A DNA stretch of 56,450 bases from an uncultured Prevotellaceae bacterium (GTDB lineage Bacteria > Bacteroidota > Bacteroidia > Bacteroidales > Bacteroidaceae), in contig CALDLA010000129.1 of the NCBI GenBank assembly GCA_937898415.1, positions 1 to 56,450 on the forward strand, read 5' to 3'. The notes below the pieces were generated by a model. It searched no databases and had not been told where the DNA came from. It was given only the letters and a program-made list of their open reading frames with translations. This document shows positions 16,495-24,860 of the stretch, piece after piece. Position numbers and translations under genes: made by a program. Position 1 is the first letter of the stretch. Every line of letters starts with the position of its first letter.

Positions 16495-16527
16495 TTTGGT
16501 AATTTTAATTATTTTGCCTACTTTTGC
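16495..16527 (+). promoter_or_regulatory. Promoter of the ECF sigma gene
   Basis: TTTG (16495-16498), a 20-bp spacer, TACTTTTGC (16519-16527). This is the housekeeping Bacteroidota form. The leader of about 80 nt before the ATG at 16615 is longer than at other genes here. Confidence 0.75.
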
Positions 16528-16614
16528 ACCGTCAACAATTAGTAATAACTCAAAACATTAAAACTTTATTGCCTATCGGAACACAATTACTTCATAACAA
16601 ATAAAAAACCGAAT

Positions 16615-17214
16615 ATGAAGGAAATGGAAAGGATGACCAACGAAGAGTTGGCATTACTTTACGTAGGAGGAAACAATAAAGCGTTTGATGAGTTATTACA
16701 AAGAACTCAGCAGAAACTTTTTGCGTACATCATGTTTGTAGTGCGCAATGAAGACTTAGCCAACGACATCTTCCAGGAGACGTTCGTCAAGGTCATCACC
16801 AAACTGCAGGAAGGGAAGTACACCGACAGCGGAAAGTTCACGTTCTGGCTTACACGGATTGCCCATAACGCGATCATGGACTGGTACAGGACACAGAAGA
16901 GCGAGCACATCGTCGACCTCGCCGATGACAACAACCTGAGCATACTGAAGGGCGACCAGGTGATGGACATGCACCGTGAGTCGGAAATCGTGAACGAACA
17001 GGTGATGCAGGACGTGAAGCGGATGATGGAGGCACTGCCCGCCTCACAGCGTGAGGTGGTCTATATGCGCTTCTACCAGCAACTGTCGTTCAAGGAGATA
17101 GCCGAACTGACAGGGGTCAGCATCAACACCTCGTTAGGCCGTATGCGCTATGCCCTGATGAACATGCGCAAGATGGCCCGCGAGCATAAGATTGAACTCT
17201 GTCTGGAAGGGTAA
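16615..17214 (+). CDS. ECF-type RNA polymerase sigma factor
   Basis: 199 residues. Region 2 (about 25-95) has the core-binding and -10-recognition helices with NEDLANDIFQETFVKV, and FWLTRIAHNAIMDWYR follows. Region 4 (about 135-190) has LPASQREVVYMRFYQ and the helix-turn-helix FKEIAELTGVSINTS. There is no region 3, as in all ECF sigma factors. No anti-sigma gene, SusCD pair or receptor lies next to it, so it is not the usual FecI-like polysaccharide regulator; its control must come from elsewhere or be transcriptional. It is convergent with rpe, 3 bp apart. Confidence 0.93.
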   Translation: MKEMERMTNEELALLYVGGNNKAFDELLQRTQQKLFAYIMFVVRNEDLANDIFQETFVKVITKLQEGKYTDSGKFTFWLTRIAHNAIMDWYRTQKSEHIVDLADDNNLSILKGDQVMDMHRESEIVNEQVMQDVKRMMEALPASQREVVYMRFYQQLSFKEIAELTGVSINTSLGRMRYALMNMRKMAREHKIELCLEG

Positions 17215-17217
17215 GCG

Positions 17218-17868
17218 TTACTTCAGCGACTTCAAGCCGAGAATGGTTTGTTCGGGTGTGGCGCTCTTGAAGACGTAGCTGCCCGAAACCAATACATCGA
17301 CACCTGCCTCAACTAGCCGGGGGGCTGTCTCACCCTGCACTCCGCCATCCACCTCAATCAAGGCTCGGCTACCGCTCTCAGCAATGAGCCTGCGCAGCTG
17401 ACGGGTTTTCTTCAGGGTGTTCTCAATGAACTTCTGTCCGCCAAAGCCGGGATTGACACTCATCAGCAGCACCATGTCAACGTCGCAGATGATGTCCTCA
17501 AGCAGTGAGACGGGGGTGGCGGGATTGAGCGTCACACCAGCTTTCATACCGACATCATGGATTTCCTGTACCGTACGGTGCAGATGGTCGCAGGCCTCGA
17601 AGTGAACGTTCATCATCATGGCGCCTAACTTGGCCGTCTGCTTGATGTAACGTTCGGGCTTGACAATCATGTAGTGGACGTCCAACGGTTTCTTACACAG
17701 GGATGCCACAGCCTCCAACACGGGAAAGCCGAAGGAGATGTTGGGTACGAACACGCCATCCATCACGTCAAGGTGAAGCCAGTCGGCCTCACTGCGGTTA
17801 ATCATCTCAATGTCGCGGTCGAGGTGCAGGAAGTCGGCGGCGAGCAGGGAAGGAGATACTAATGCCAT
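17218..17868 (-). CDS. rpe: Ribulose-phosphate 3-epimerase
   Basis: Interconverts ribulose-5-phosphate and xylulose-5-phosphate in the pentose phosphate pathway; cytoplasmic TIM barrel. 216 residues from the chosen ATG. Motifs: SPSLLAADF at the start, HLDVMDGVFVPN (metal His/Asp), DVHYMIVKPE, MSVNPGFGGQKFI, and IEVDGGV. An ATG at 17892 would add eight residues (MEIKEREE) that come from repeat-flanking sequence. MALVSPSLL at 17868 matches the family start and has a purine-rich site ahead of it. fmt lies upstream, as often seen in Bacteroidales. Confidence 0.95.
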   Translation of the reverse strand: MALVSPSLLAADFLHLDRDIEMINRSEADWLHLDVMDGVFVPNISFGFPVLEAVASLCKKPLDVHYMIVKPERYIKQTAKLGAMMMNVHFEACDHLHRTVQEIHDVGMKAGVTLNPATPVSLLEDIICDVDMVLLMSVNPGFGGQKFIENTLKKTRQLRRLIAESGSRALIEVDGGVQGETAPRLVEAGVDVLVSGSYVFKSATPEQTILGLKSLK

Positions 17869-17890
17869 TTCTTCTCGTTCTTTAATTTCC

Positions 17891-17925
17891 AACTGTCAAC
17901 TATCAATCGTCAACTGTCAATTCAG
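17891..17925. repeat. Heptamer tract between the 47-aa gene and rpe
   Basis: AACTGTC, AACTATC, AATCGTC, AACTGTC, AATTCAG (plus strand). It contains the stop codon of the 47-residue ORF and lies just ahead of rpe. Confidence 0.8.
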
Positions 17926-18060
17926 GCAATATGCCTGTCCGTTCTTCACACGGTAGGAATATGCGAAATCCCTGATACACTTGAGCGTCTTCTCGCTCGG
18001 TTTTAGTCCTTCGCTCATGGAGGAAACGGCTTCAATAACTTGCTGAGTAGATATTTGCAT
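17917..18060 (-). CDS. Small protein of 47 residues between fmt and rpe
   Basis: A short ORF beginning MQISTQQVIEAVSSMSEG and ending NGQAYCLN. It has a normal start, amphipathic helical character (Ile/Val/Leu spacing in residues 3-35) and ordinary codon use. Two Cys (28 and 45). No signal peptide. It fits exactly into the fmt-rpe gap with no overlap. Unknown function; it resembles short Bacteroidales hypotheticals. The stop lies in the heptamer tract, so the C-terminus could vary between strains. Confidence 0.6.
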   Translation of the reverse strand: MQISTQQVIEAVSSMSEGLKPSEKTLKCIRDFAYSYRVKNGQAYCLN

Positions 18061-18119
18061 AGGCTGCGCTGTTTATGATGTTTATATCTATGAAACGCAG
18101 CACACAGGGAAATATTATA

Positions 18120-19100
18120 TTATCTTACAAAATAATTTTCAATATCCTTCATTCCGTTCAGGAAAGCGGGGGCATCCATGCGCTTCTTGCCGGCTAATTG
18201 CAGTTCGTCAATCTGTAGCAGGCAGTCGGCTGTCGATATGTACAGGTGTTTTCTGTCGGCCAGGATGACTCCTACCCTTTTAGTTCTGTAGTCGGTCTTC
18301 GTCGTGCGGAAGAGCTTCAGCACCGTCTCACGTCCGTCAGGTCCTACCAGCGTGGTCCAGGCACCGGGATAGGGACTCAGGCCACGGATGAAGTCGTAGA
18401 TGCGCTTAACAGGCTGGTTCCAGTTCACCTCGCAGGTCTCCTTGAAGATTTTCGGGGCCGGTTTCAGTGAAGGGTGAAGAGTGATAATTGAAGAATCACT
18501 CTGCTCGATGCTCTCCGGATGTCCGTCAGCCGCAATGATACGCTCCAGGGTCTGCAGGCAGATGTCGGCACCGAGGTGCATCAGTCCGTCGTACACATAC
18601 TCTACATCGGCGGTATCGGGAATGTCAAAGGGCAGTTGCATGATGATGCGCCCGGTGTCGATGTCGTGATCTAGGAAGAACGTCGTCACGCCTGTCTGCG
18701 TCTCACCATTGATGATGGCCCAGTTGATGGGGGCAGCCCCACGATACTGGGGCAACAAGGCTGCGTGAACGTTGAACGTGCCGTACTCAGGCATAGCCCA
18801 CACCATCTCAGGCAGCATACGGAAGGCCACCACCACTTGCAGGTTCGCCTGGTACGACCGGAGTGTTTCGACGAACGCCGGGTCTTTCATCTTCTCAGGC
18901 TGCAGCACGGGCAGTCCCTTCTCCAAGGCGTACTGCTTCACTGCCGAGGGCTGTAGTACAGACCCGTGACGCCCCACAGGTTTGTCGGGCTGCGTCACCA
19001 CTGCCACCACGTTATACGCATTCTCAACCAACGCTTTCAGGGTTTCCACCGCAAACTCTGGCGTACCCATAAACACGATTCTCAAGTCTTCTTTCTTCAT
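18120..19100 (-). CDS. fmt: Methionyl-tRNA formyltransferase
   Basis: Formylates initiator Met-tRNA using 10-formyl-tetrahydrofolate. 326 residues. The N-terminal catalytic domain has VFMGTPEFAVETL, NVHAALLPQYRGAAPINWAI (with the active-site Asn/His) and FLDHDIDTG. The C-terminal OB-type domain has FIRGLSPYPGAWT. Between the domains, residues near SDSSIITLHPSL are encoded by a heptamer repeat (18466-18493) just before the conserved PAPKIFKE. It lies 15 bp downstream of a 49-residue ORF. Confidence 0.96.
   Translation of the reverse strand: MKKEDLRIVFMGTPEFAVETLKALVENAYNVVAVVTQPDKPVGRHGSVLQPSAVKQYALEKGLPVLQPEKMKDPAFVETLRSYQANLQVVVAFRMLPEMVWAMPEYGTFNVHAALLPQYRGAAPINWAIINGETQTGVTTFFLDHDIDTGRIIMQLPFDIPDTADVEYVYDGLMHLGADICLQTLERIIAADGHPESIEQSDSSIITLHPSLKPAPKIFKETCEVNWNQPVKRIYDFIRGLSPYPGAWTTLVGPDGRETVLKLFRTTKTDYRTKRVGVILADRKHLYISTADCLLQIDELQLAGKKRMDAPAFLNGMKDIENYFVR
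18466..18493. repeat. Heptamer repeat inside fmt
   Basis: AGTGAAG, GGTGAAG, AGTGATA, ATTGAAG (plus strand). In fmt sense they read CTTCACT-like and are translated as SIITLHPSL in the interdomain linker. Same unit as the tract in guaA. Confidence 0.8.
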
Positions 19101-19115
19101 GTCACTTTTTGAATT

Positions 19116-19265
19116 TCATTCATCTCCGATAGGGGGCAGGATGGACGGTTCCTCGTCAAAGATAATGGTCATGCCATTATTGTCCGAGGCAGCTATCAGG
19201 CTAGCAGGCTCCATGAGGAGCACTGCCACCTGTGGTTGCTGATACATCTTCTTTCTAATCGTCAT
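19116..19265 (-). CDS. Small protein of 49 residues between GH30 and fmt
   Basis: Begins MTIRKKMYQQPQVAVLLMEP and ends LPPIGDE. The pattern Tyr-Gln-x-Pro, a hydrophobic stretch, then Leu-Ile-Ala-Ala-Ser is typical of a widespread class of short Prevotella/Bacteroides proteins. A second in-frame ATG at 19247 would give 43 residues. Acidic C-terminal half. It lies 18 bp after the GH30 gene and 15 bp before fmt on the same strand. Function unknown. Confidence 0.6.
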   Translation of the reverse strand: MTIRKKMYQQPQVAVLLMEPASLIAASDNNGMTIIFDEEPSILPPIGDE

Positions 19266-19283
19266 ATACTGTTTCCTCCTTCC

Positions 19284-21689
19284 TTACCTGATAACTACTT
19301 TCCGTCCATCCATGATATACACCCCGGCCTTGGGTTCCTTGACCACTTGTCCCTTCAGGTTGTATATCCGGCCTTCGTTATTGGCACGACTTGTCTGTTC
19401 ACAGACACCAGTCGTCTCGTCTTCCACAATATGCATCTGACGGGCAGCCGCACCATCGCCCACCAAACTGGCAGGCAGTTGCAGGTAGGCATTGCCCCTG
19501 TTCACGATACCAGCCTCCGTCATCCGATAGAATGTCTGTACACCGTTCTTCTTGGCAAACAGGAAGTTTGTGAAAGCTCCCACCGTAGGCGACACCCAGG
19601 TGTCGGTGGTCAGTCCTATCAGCAAGTTGGTATAGTAGCCCGCCGTCGAGGCATAGGGTACTTCATAAGTCCTACCAGGTGTTCCCTTCAGCAGCAGTCC
19701 CGTACCGGCCGCTGCATTCTGCACCCTCGTCACGGTCAGTGTACCGTGGTCGTAGCCTGTTGCCGTATAGGCCTTCAACCCATCAACCGACGAGAAGTCC
19801 ATATCGTAAACAGGACAGTAAGTCGACAAGGCATCTGTCATCGTTATGGTCGCTGCCGATCCACGATCAATCATAAACACGTAAGTATTCAGGCTGCGTG
19901 CAGGAACGGGAACTGTCACCAAGGTTGTGGGACCGTCAATGTCAAGCATTGTCAGTTTGCGGTCCTGATCCTCAGTGGACAAGAGGTGCGATCCACTTCT
20001 CACCGCGTATGGCAACGTCAGGTCCAAGTTATAGGCCGTGGCAGTGGTGTCGATGAGCTGCACGATGATGGAGTCACCCTTGATATAGGCAGAATACTCG
20101 ATGGGGGTTGCCGTAGCGATGGGCAGGACGGACTGCGTCTGCAGACGGGTGGAACCTGTGACGTACTTCGAGAAGTGGGACATGACATAGGCTCGGCGCA
20201 GCAGTTTGTTTTTCTCGTTGCCGGGCATGTGCTGCTGTTCACCCGTACCGACAAAAGCCCAGTTGGCACGCATATACCAATAGATATAGCCCGTACAACC
20301 GGCCTGCATACACTCGTTCAGTTCCTCGGCAAAGAGCAATTGCTCATGCCATGTGGGCAGTCCATCATGTTTGCCGATGTTGTCGCTGGAGTGTTCGGTC
20401 ATCCACACTTCCTTGCCATACTGGGCAGCCAGAACGGCTGCATCCTTTAGATTTCCATTATCCAAGGGCGCATGTCCATAGATATGACCTGCCACAATGT
20501 CAATCTGATTACGGGCAGTCTCATCGTTCAACAGTAGATTGGAGTATGTGGGGTCAAAGCCCAATGGTTCTGCACTGATGAGGCGTACACCGTTGTACTT
20601 CTTGCGATCGAGCATGTGAGCGTAGTTCTTCACAAGGTTGAGCTGCTGCTGAGGTGTATAGAGACAGCCAGAGTAGTTGACCCACCAGTCAGGCTCGTTC
20701 TGAACGGACACCGCGTCGACGTTGACACCATTCTGCTGCATATAGTCGAGGAAGGTATTGAGCCAGGGGAAGAACTTGTCGTAACAGTCCTCGCGCAGTT
20801 CACCACGCTGGTAGCCCTGTTCTTCACTGTTTCCTCCCTGGGCCGTACCGTTGGTCTTGTATTCACCGGGAGGCGACCACGGGGTGCCGAAGACGATGCC
20901 TCCGCGCTCCTTGACTATCTTGGCCGAAGGCAGCGAACCTTTCCAGTCGTAGGGTGTGTCATAATTGTTCCACTCCTGAACAATCACGTCGCCAACGAAG
21001 TTGGGTGAGATTTCCATACGCATAATGTTGAAACCAACCTCAGACTGCGGACCGTAGAGCAGCTTGACGGGTTCGGTATCGTCAGCAAAGGGACACATAG
21101 CACCGTCGCAGCAGGCAGCACCGAAGCCGGTAATATGCTGAGCTTGCTGGTCGGTGACGGTTATCCGAATAGTGGGGGCATTGACGCCCGAAAGCACCAT
21201 ACTCTCAACAAGAACATTCTGATTATAAGCTCCTTTGATAGCATGCAGGTAAGCATAGCCCTTGTCCGCAACAATCTGTTTCAAGTCGACAGTCAGCACA
21301 TTACCCGTATTGACGAAGTACTTAGAACTCCAACCATCCTTCGGATATTCTATCAGGTGAGACTGTGACTCATCTGCGTTCCACTGTCCCTCGTCAACGT
21401 CACGATTCAGTAAGACGCGCGGCGTACCTTCACGGAAGGTAATCACCAGATAGTTGTATTCCGACAGGTCGGCAAAGTTTTTAACATAACCATCACCATA
21501 GGGCATACCTGTCGTTGTACCTACTTCCCAGGTACACCATGCCTGACTGCTTTTTGGTTCACCAAGTCCCCAGGATGAACCATGTTGCCAGAACGGGACA
21601 TCACGTAACGAGATATCGTCGGCACATACATCAACTGCCCCCAATACCATCAGTATCAAGGCGAGCATCATTCGATAAGTTTTTCTCAT
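19284..21689 (-). CDS. Secreted GH30-family glycoside hydrolase
   Basis: 801 residues. A signal peptide (about 1-23) is followed by an N-terminal beta domain of carbohydrate-binding look (25-170), then the GH30 TIM barrel (about 172-510) with acid/base Glu332 in QNEPDW and nucleophile Glu432 in WMTEHS. A side beta domain comes next, then a further beta domain, and a tail ending GQVVKEPKAGVYIMDGRKVV, a form common in exported Prevotella proteins. The barrel resembles glucuronoxylanase-type GH30 enzymes, so xylan or glucuronoxylan is the likely substrate; glucosidase or fucosidase activity cannot be excluded. It lies 21 bp after the DUF4450 gene, probably in one transcript. No SusC/SusD nearby. 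Confidence 0.88.
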   Translation of the reverse strand: MRKTYRMMLALILMVLGAVDVCADDISLRDVPFWQHGSSWGLGEPKSSQAWCTWEVGTTTGMPYGDGYVKNFADLSEYNYLVITFREGTPRVLLNRDVDEGQWNADESQSHLIEYPKDGWSSKYFVNTGNVLTVDLKQIVADKGYAYLHAIKGAYNQNVLVESMVLSGVNAPTIRITVTDQQAQHITGFGAACCDGAMCPFADDTEPVKLLYGPQSEVGFNIMRMEISPNFVGDVIVQEWNNYDTPYDWKGSLPSAKIVKERGGIVFGTPWSPPGEYKTNGTAQGGNSEEQGYQRGELREDCYDKFFPWLNTFLDYMQQNGVNVDAVSVQNEPDWWVNYSGCLYTPQQQLNLVKNYAHMLDRKKYNGVRLISAEPLGFDPTYSNLLLNDETARNQIDIVAGHIYGHAPLDNGNLKDAAVLAAQYGKEVWMTEHSSDNIGKHDGLPTWHEQLLFAEELNECMQAGCTGYIYWYMRANWAFVGTGEQQHMPGNEKNKLLRRAYVMSHFSKYVTGSTRLQTQSVLPIATATPIEYSAYIKGDSIIVQLIDTTATAYNLDLTLPYAVRSGSHLLSTEDQDRKLTMLDIDGPTTLVTVPVPARSLNTYVFMIDRGSAATITMTDALSTYCPVYDMDFSSVDGLKAYTATGYDHGTLTVTRVQNAAAGTGLLLKGTPGRTYEVPYASTAGYYTNLLIGLTTDTWVSPTVGAFTNFLFAKKNGVQTFYRMTEAGIVNRGNAYLQLPASLVGDGAAARQMHIVEDETTGVCEQTSRANNEGRIYNLKGQVVKEPKAGVYIMDGRKVVIR

Positions 21690-21710
21690 ATTTTTTAATT
21701 TTTTATGTGA

Positions 21711-24575
21711 TTACTGTAAGGTGACGGCCATGAGGCCGATGACGACATCGTTAGAGAGGGTGCGGACTAGGAGACTGCGGAGGCGCTTCTGCGGATTCAG
21801 AGGCATCGCGAGGATCTGGGCAGCACCGCCGGGGATTGTACGTCCGTCAGCACCTTGTAGTCCGAGTTCGCTGCCAAGGTCGCGACTGACAAGAGGACGG
21901 CCATCGGTCGTAGCCTTACCCAAGCAGACGCGGAGGGGACGGGGATTGGCAGCGTAGAAGGCCTTGTCGTCAACGTAATAGTCCTGCTCGATGGGGCACC
22001 AGTTGTCGGGATTGCGCAGGGCCAGGGTGTCGGCTGTACCGTCGTGATAGGTGACAATGACAAGGCCGTTGTCAATGCGGCTCTGCATGTGGTTCGTAGA
22101 ACCTGCCATCAGGAGGTAGGCTGTTGAGGCACGGCCCTTCAAGGGGAGGACGACGCTGTCAGGGTAGTTGTCCCATAGTGAGGTATAGACGATATTACAT
22201 CCTTGTTTCGGCGTACGGAAGGGAATGTCCGCGACAACTAAGTTGTCACCTGTAATCAAGGAACGGAAGACTGAGTCGTTGATGTCAGCGGTCTGCTCGG
22301 GGTGGCACCACTCGCCGATGCCCTGCACGGGAATCTGTAGCGTCGTGGTCTGCGGACGGGGCGAGAGATACTTGTTCTTGAAGATGTCATCCACGTTGGC
22401 GTTGAAGTACTGATTAAAACTACACAAATGGAATTGTCCCTTTTGTGTAATTGGCTCACCAAGACCCAGGTTACGGCCACGCTCCGGCATAGGATACTTA
22501 CTGCTCAGCACCCTGCCGGGTTCTTCCAACTCAATGACCTGATGCTGCTCGGCCGTTCCCTCGGTATCAACATAACGGCCCAGTCCGGTGTTCTGACGGA
22601 TGACCATCTTCAGCGGCTGACGGAAGTTCTGGGTAATCTCATAGCGCTCCACCCTACCCTTACGCGTGTACGTAAAAGAAAGGTAGGGCGTCTTGACGGC
22701 CACGCTGTCCCACCCTGCCGGGAAGTCGGGACGGATGATGCACTTTCCGTAGAGCGCCTGGGGAACGATACCAAAGAGTCCCTGGATGAGCGTACGGCTG
22801 GAGATACCGATACAGTCGCCAAAGTCGCGATAGCACTCGCCACGGGCAGCGTCGTACTTACTAATCTGCCCGAAGTTGGCTGGCGACTGGCCGTAGTACA
22901 TCTGGTCGAGGATGTTGGCCTTCATCAGGTTGTAGCCTGAATAACCAGCCTCGAAATAGGCCAGTGCCGTATGCATTACCTCAGCCGCCGCCACGTTGTT
23001 GATGCTCCATGAATAGGGCATCCAGTTGGAGGTGGCAATGGTATAATAGTCCGTATCGGCTACGCGAATATGGGGAATGGATGCTGACACCCAGCGGGCA
23101 GCTTTGAAAGCCTGCTCCGGCGTACAGGCGCCACAGTCAATCGGTGTATATACCGACCAGACAGCAGGACTCTCATGCAGCCGACGCAGTCCCATCGCAT
23201 CCTGATACTCCGCCCAGACACCCTTTGTCGGCATCCATAGCCGTTCGTTCATGGCATGAAAGATGGCCTCGGCCTCCTGGGCATAGGGTGTTGCATCCTC
23301 ACCAATGATTTCGGCAATACGGGCAGCAAGCTTGTTTCCACGATAGTTATAGGCTGACGAATGGGTAACAGCCCCCCCGCTGTAATATAGTGCATCCGAG
23401 GCCCAGATGCAGCAGTAGGCATCGTAGAGGTGGTCGCCGTCGGGGTCGTAGTTACGCTTCTCCCATGCCAAGTGCGACTTGATGACGGGCCACATCTTAC
23501 GCATATAGGCCGTATCAGCATCATACTGGAAGTGCCACAGCAGTTCGTCGATGTAGTTCAGGTTCATGTCGTAGTGGTGCATCTGGTCGTTGCGCTCAGG
23601 ATTACGACAGATGTAGCCATTGGAGTACATCTGCGTGCCCCACCGTTTCTCCGCCCTTGCCATGTTCATCTTCGGGTCCTGCGAGGGATGTGGAACAGTC
23701 GGTTCCACCGTCGTCACCTGACTCTTGGCATAGGCATCGAAATGAGAGCGCTGACGGTCGTGCCAGCCCAGTACATCGCCAACGTATGCAGCCCGCCAGC
23801 CAGCCAAGGGCATGCGCCAGCCGATACATCCATGGAGCCACGTCTTACCGTCCCAGTCGCCATCAGCCGCAAAGACCAGAGCACATGCCAAGGCATTGAT
23901 ATAGGGGTCGGGGGTACTGAAACTGATACGTCCGGCCAACTCCTGATTGTGCATGATGGCCTTCTGAAAGAGGCTGCGCGCCTCGTCGTCACTATAGTCG
24001 GCCACCTTGTTGATGGAGTCGATGACCAGCCATGACTCCCGGCCTCCCTGCCACTCTTTCACGACAAGGTTCTTCTCGTCAGCTGCCGCCTCAAAGACTC
24101 CCGGTTTGTCAGCACCGATGTCACCATTGCGGTGCAGTTTGGGATTAGCAATGTCGCAGACCCGTGCCTCAAAACGGGCAGGTGCCGGGAAATGGCGGTC
24201 GTCGAACAGCCACACAGCCCCCTCCCTGTCAGGCAGGGCCACCACCTGCAACGACAACTCGGCCTCGCTGCCCCAACGCTGGTCACGCAGGCTGTAGATA
24301 CGCATGCCGTTCACATAACTGGCCCGACAGTAGTCCGTAGCGTCGAGAGCCACCCCGTTCACCCTGAAACGGATGTTCCGATGATGGTTCTTCTTCACGA
24401 CGGCAAAAACAGGACGGTCGGAAGTTTCTACGCGCCAGTCTGTATGGCTGCCATAAAGCGCGCGGGTGAAACGGTTCGTCCCGTTCACACAAACGATGGC
24501 CCCATCTTCAGGGTAGTACTGTGAACGGGCTGTCATGCCAGTCAGTACGAACAGTAAAAGCAGTAGTTTACGCAT
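21711..24575 (-). CDS. DUF4450-type six-hairpin glycosidase-like protein
   Basis: 954 residues with a signal peptide (about 1-18). The middle (about 240-640) has the helical-hairpin repeats of an (alpha/alpha)6 glycosidase, with DPDGDHLYDAYCCIWASDAL and FGDCIGISSRTL as conserved-looking acidic/aromatic segments. Beta-rich regions flank it. The layout fits the DUF4450 family of Bacteroidota, with no activity known to me. Placement before a GH30 enzyme suggests the two act on one plant polysaccharide. The -7 promoter box lies only 6 bases before the ATG, so the mRNA may be leaderless. Confidence 0.75.
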   Translation of the reverse strand: MRKLLLLLFVLTGMTARSQYYPEDGAIVCVNGTNRFTRALYGSHTDWRVETSDRPVFAVVKKNHHRNIRFRVNGVALDATDYCRASYVNGMRIYSLRDQRWGSEAELSLQVVALPDREGAVWLFDDRHFPAPARFEARVCDIANPKLHRNGDIGADKPGVFEAAADEKNLVVKEWQGGRESWLVIDSINKVADYSDDEARSLFQKAIMHNQELAGRISFSTPDPYINALACALVFAADGDWDGKTWLHGCIGWRMPLAGWRAAYVGDVLGWHDRQRSHFDAYAKSQVTTVEPTVPHPSQDPKMNMARAEKRWGTQMYSNGYICRNPERNDQMHHYDMNLNYIDELLWHFQYDADTAYMRKMWPVIKSHLAWEKRNYDPDGDHLYDAYCCIWASDALYYSGGAVTHSSAYNYRGNKLAARIAEIIGEDATPYAQEAEAIFHAMNERLWMPTKGVWAEYQDAMGLRRLHESPAVWSVYTPIDCGACTPEQAFKAARWVSASIPHIRVADTDYYTIATSNWMPYSWSINNVAAAEVMHTALAYFEAGYSGYNLMKANILDQMYYGQSPANFGQISKYDAARGECYRDFGDCIGISSRTLIQGLFGIVPQALYGKCIIRPDFPAGWDSVAVKTPYLSFTYTRKGRVERYEITQNFRQPLKMVIRQNTGLGRYVDTEGTAEQHQVIELEEPGRVLSSKYPMPERGRNLGLGEPITQKGQFHLCSFNQYFNANVDDIFKNKYLSPRPQTTTLQIPVQGIGEWCHPEQTADINDSVFRSLITGDNLVVADIPFRTPKQGCNIVYTSLWDNYPDSVVLPLKGRASTAYLLMAGSTNHMQSRIDNGLVIVTYHDGTADTLALRNPDNWCPIEQDYYVDDKAFYAANPRPLRVCLGKATTDGRPLVSRDLGSELGLQGADGRTIPGGAAQILAMPLNPQKRLRSLLVRTLSNDVVIGLMAVTLQ

Positions 24576-24581
24576 ACGCTT

Positions 24582-24614
24582 GCAAAATTACAAATAAAAC
24601 TTGGATTGCGCAAA
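24582..24614 (-). promoter_or_regulatory. Promoter of the glycosidase pair
   Basis: Minus strand TTTG (24611-24614), a 20-bp spacer, TAATTTTGC (24582-24590). Only 6 bases separate the box from the ATG at 24575, giving an expected 5' leader of a few bases at most. Confidence 0.75.
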
Positions 24615-24626
24615 CGATTAGCTCAT

Positions 24627-24661
24627 AAAAAAAACGAGGCGTCGTCACGACGTCCCGTTTT
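24627..24661 (-). terminator. Intrinsic terminator with eight T
   Basis: Minus strand: a stem of about 14 bp with one mismatch (24631-24644 with 24648-24661, loop TGA), followed by TTTTTTTT (24634-24627). It would end any transcript coming from hisS or from the promoter at 24727-24759, and insulates the glycosidase promoter. Confidence 0.75.
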
Positions 24662-24721
24662 CAAAACAAACTACTTAAAAACTAATCTACTAAAACAAAT
24701 CAAAATAATGTCTTTTCCTTT
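24627..24721 (-). ncRNA. Candidate small RNA between hisS and the glycosidase genes
   Basis: A full Bacteroidota promoter (24727-24759) and an intrinsic terminator (24627-24661) bracket about 95 nt with no ATG-initiated ORF on the transcript strand. The first 60 nt are A/U-rich, with UAGUAG and UUUGUUUU runs, and would be largely single-stranded ahead of the terminator hairpin, a common sRNA layout. I do not recognise an Rfam family. Confidence 0.5.
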
Positions 24722-24726
24722 CGTGT

Positions 24727-24759
24727 GCAAAATTACCACAATTTGGGCTGACCACCAAA
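24727..24759 (-). promoter_or_regulatory. Promoter in the hisS-glycosidase gap
   Basis: Minus strand TTTG (24756-24759), a 20-bp spacer, TAATTTTGC (24727-24735). There is no coding gene before the terminator at 24627-24661. Confidence 0.7.
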
Positions 24760-24797
24760 TTTATCTGTCTCAAAACTTTTCCAAATTGATTTACGTC

Positions 24798-24835
24798 AAC
24801 ACGGGAAACGGACAGAAATGCCCATTTCCCGTGTT
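24798..24835. terminator. Hairpin after hisS
   Basis: A perfect 11-bp inverted repeat, AACACGGGAAA with TTTCCCGTGTT and a 16-nt loop, 26 bases after the hisS stop. The T-run is weak on the hisS strand. Likely a 3'-end stem for the fur-purA-hisS transcript. Confidence 0.55.
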
Positions 24836-24860
24836 TTGATAACTTGACTTTACAAAAATG

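Noticed and set aside
16615..17214. FecI-like sigma factor of a polysaccharide utilisation locus
   Set aside because: No FecR-type anti-sigma factor, SusC or SusD is adjacent.
18061..18119. Inverted repeat GCTGCG...CGCAGC as a terminator after fmt
   Set aside because: Long AT-rich loop and no T-run; too weak to call.
19236..20450. Plus-strand ORF of 404 codons
   Set aside because: Antisense to the GH30 gene; composition is not protein-like and has no family features.
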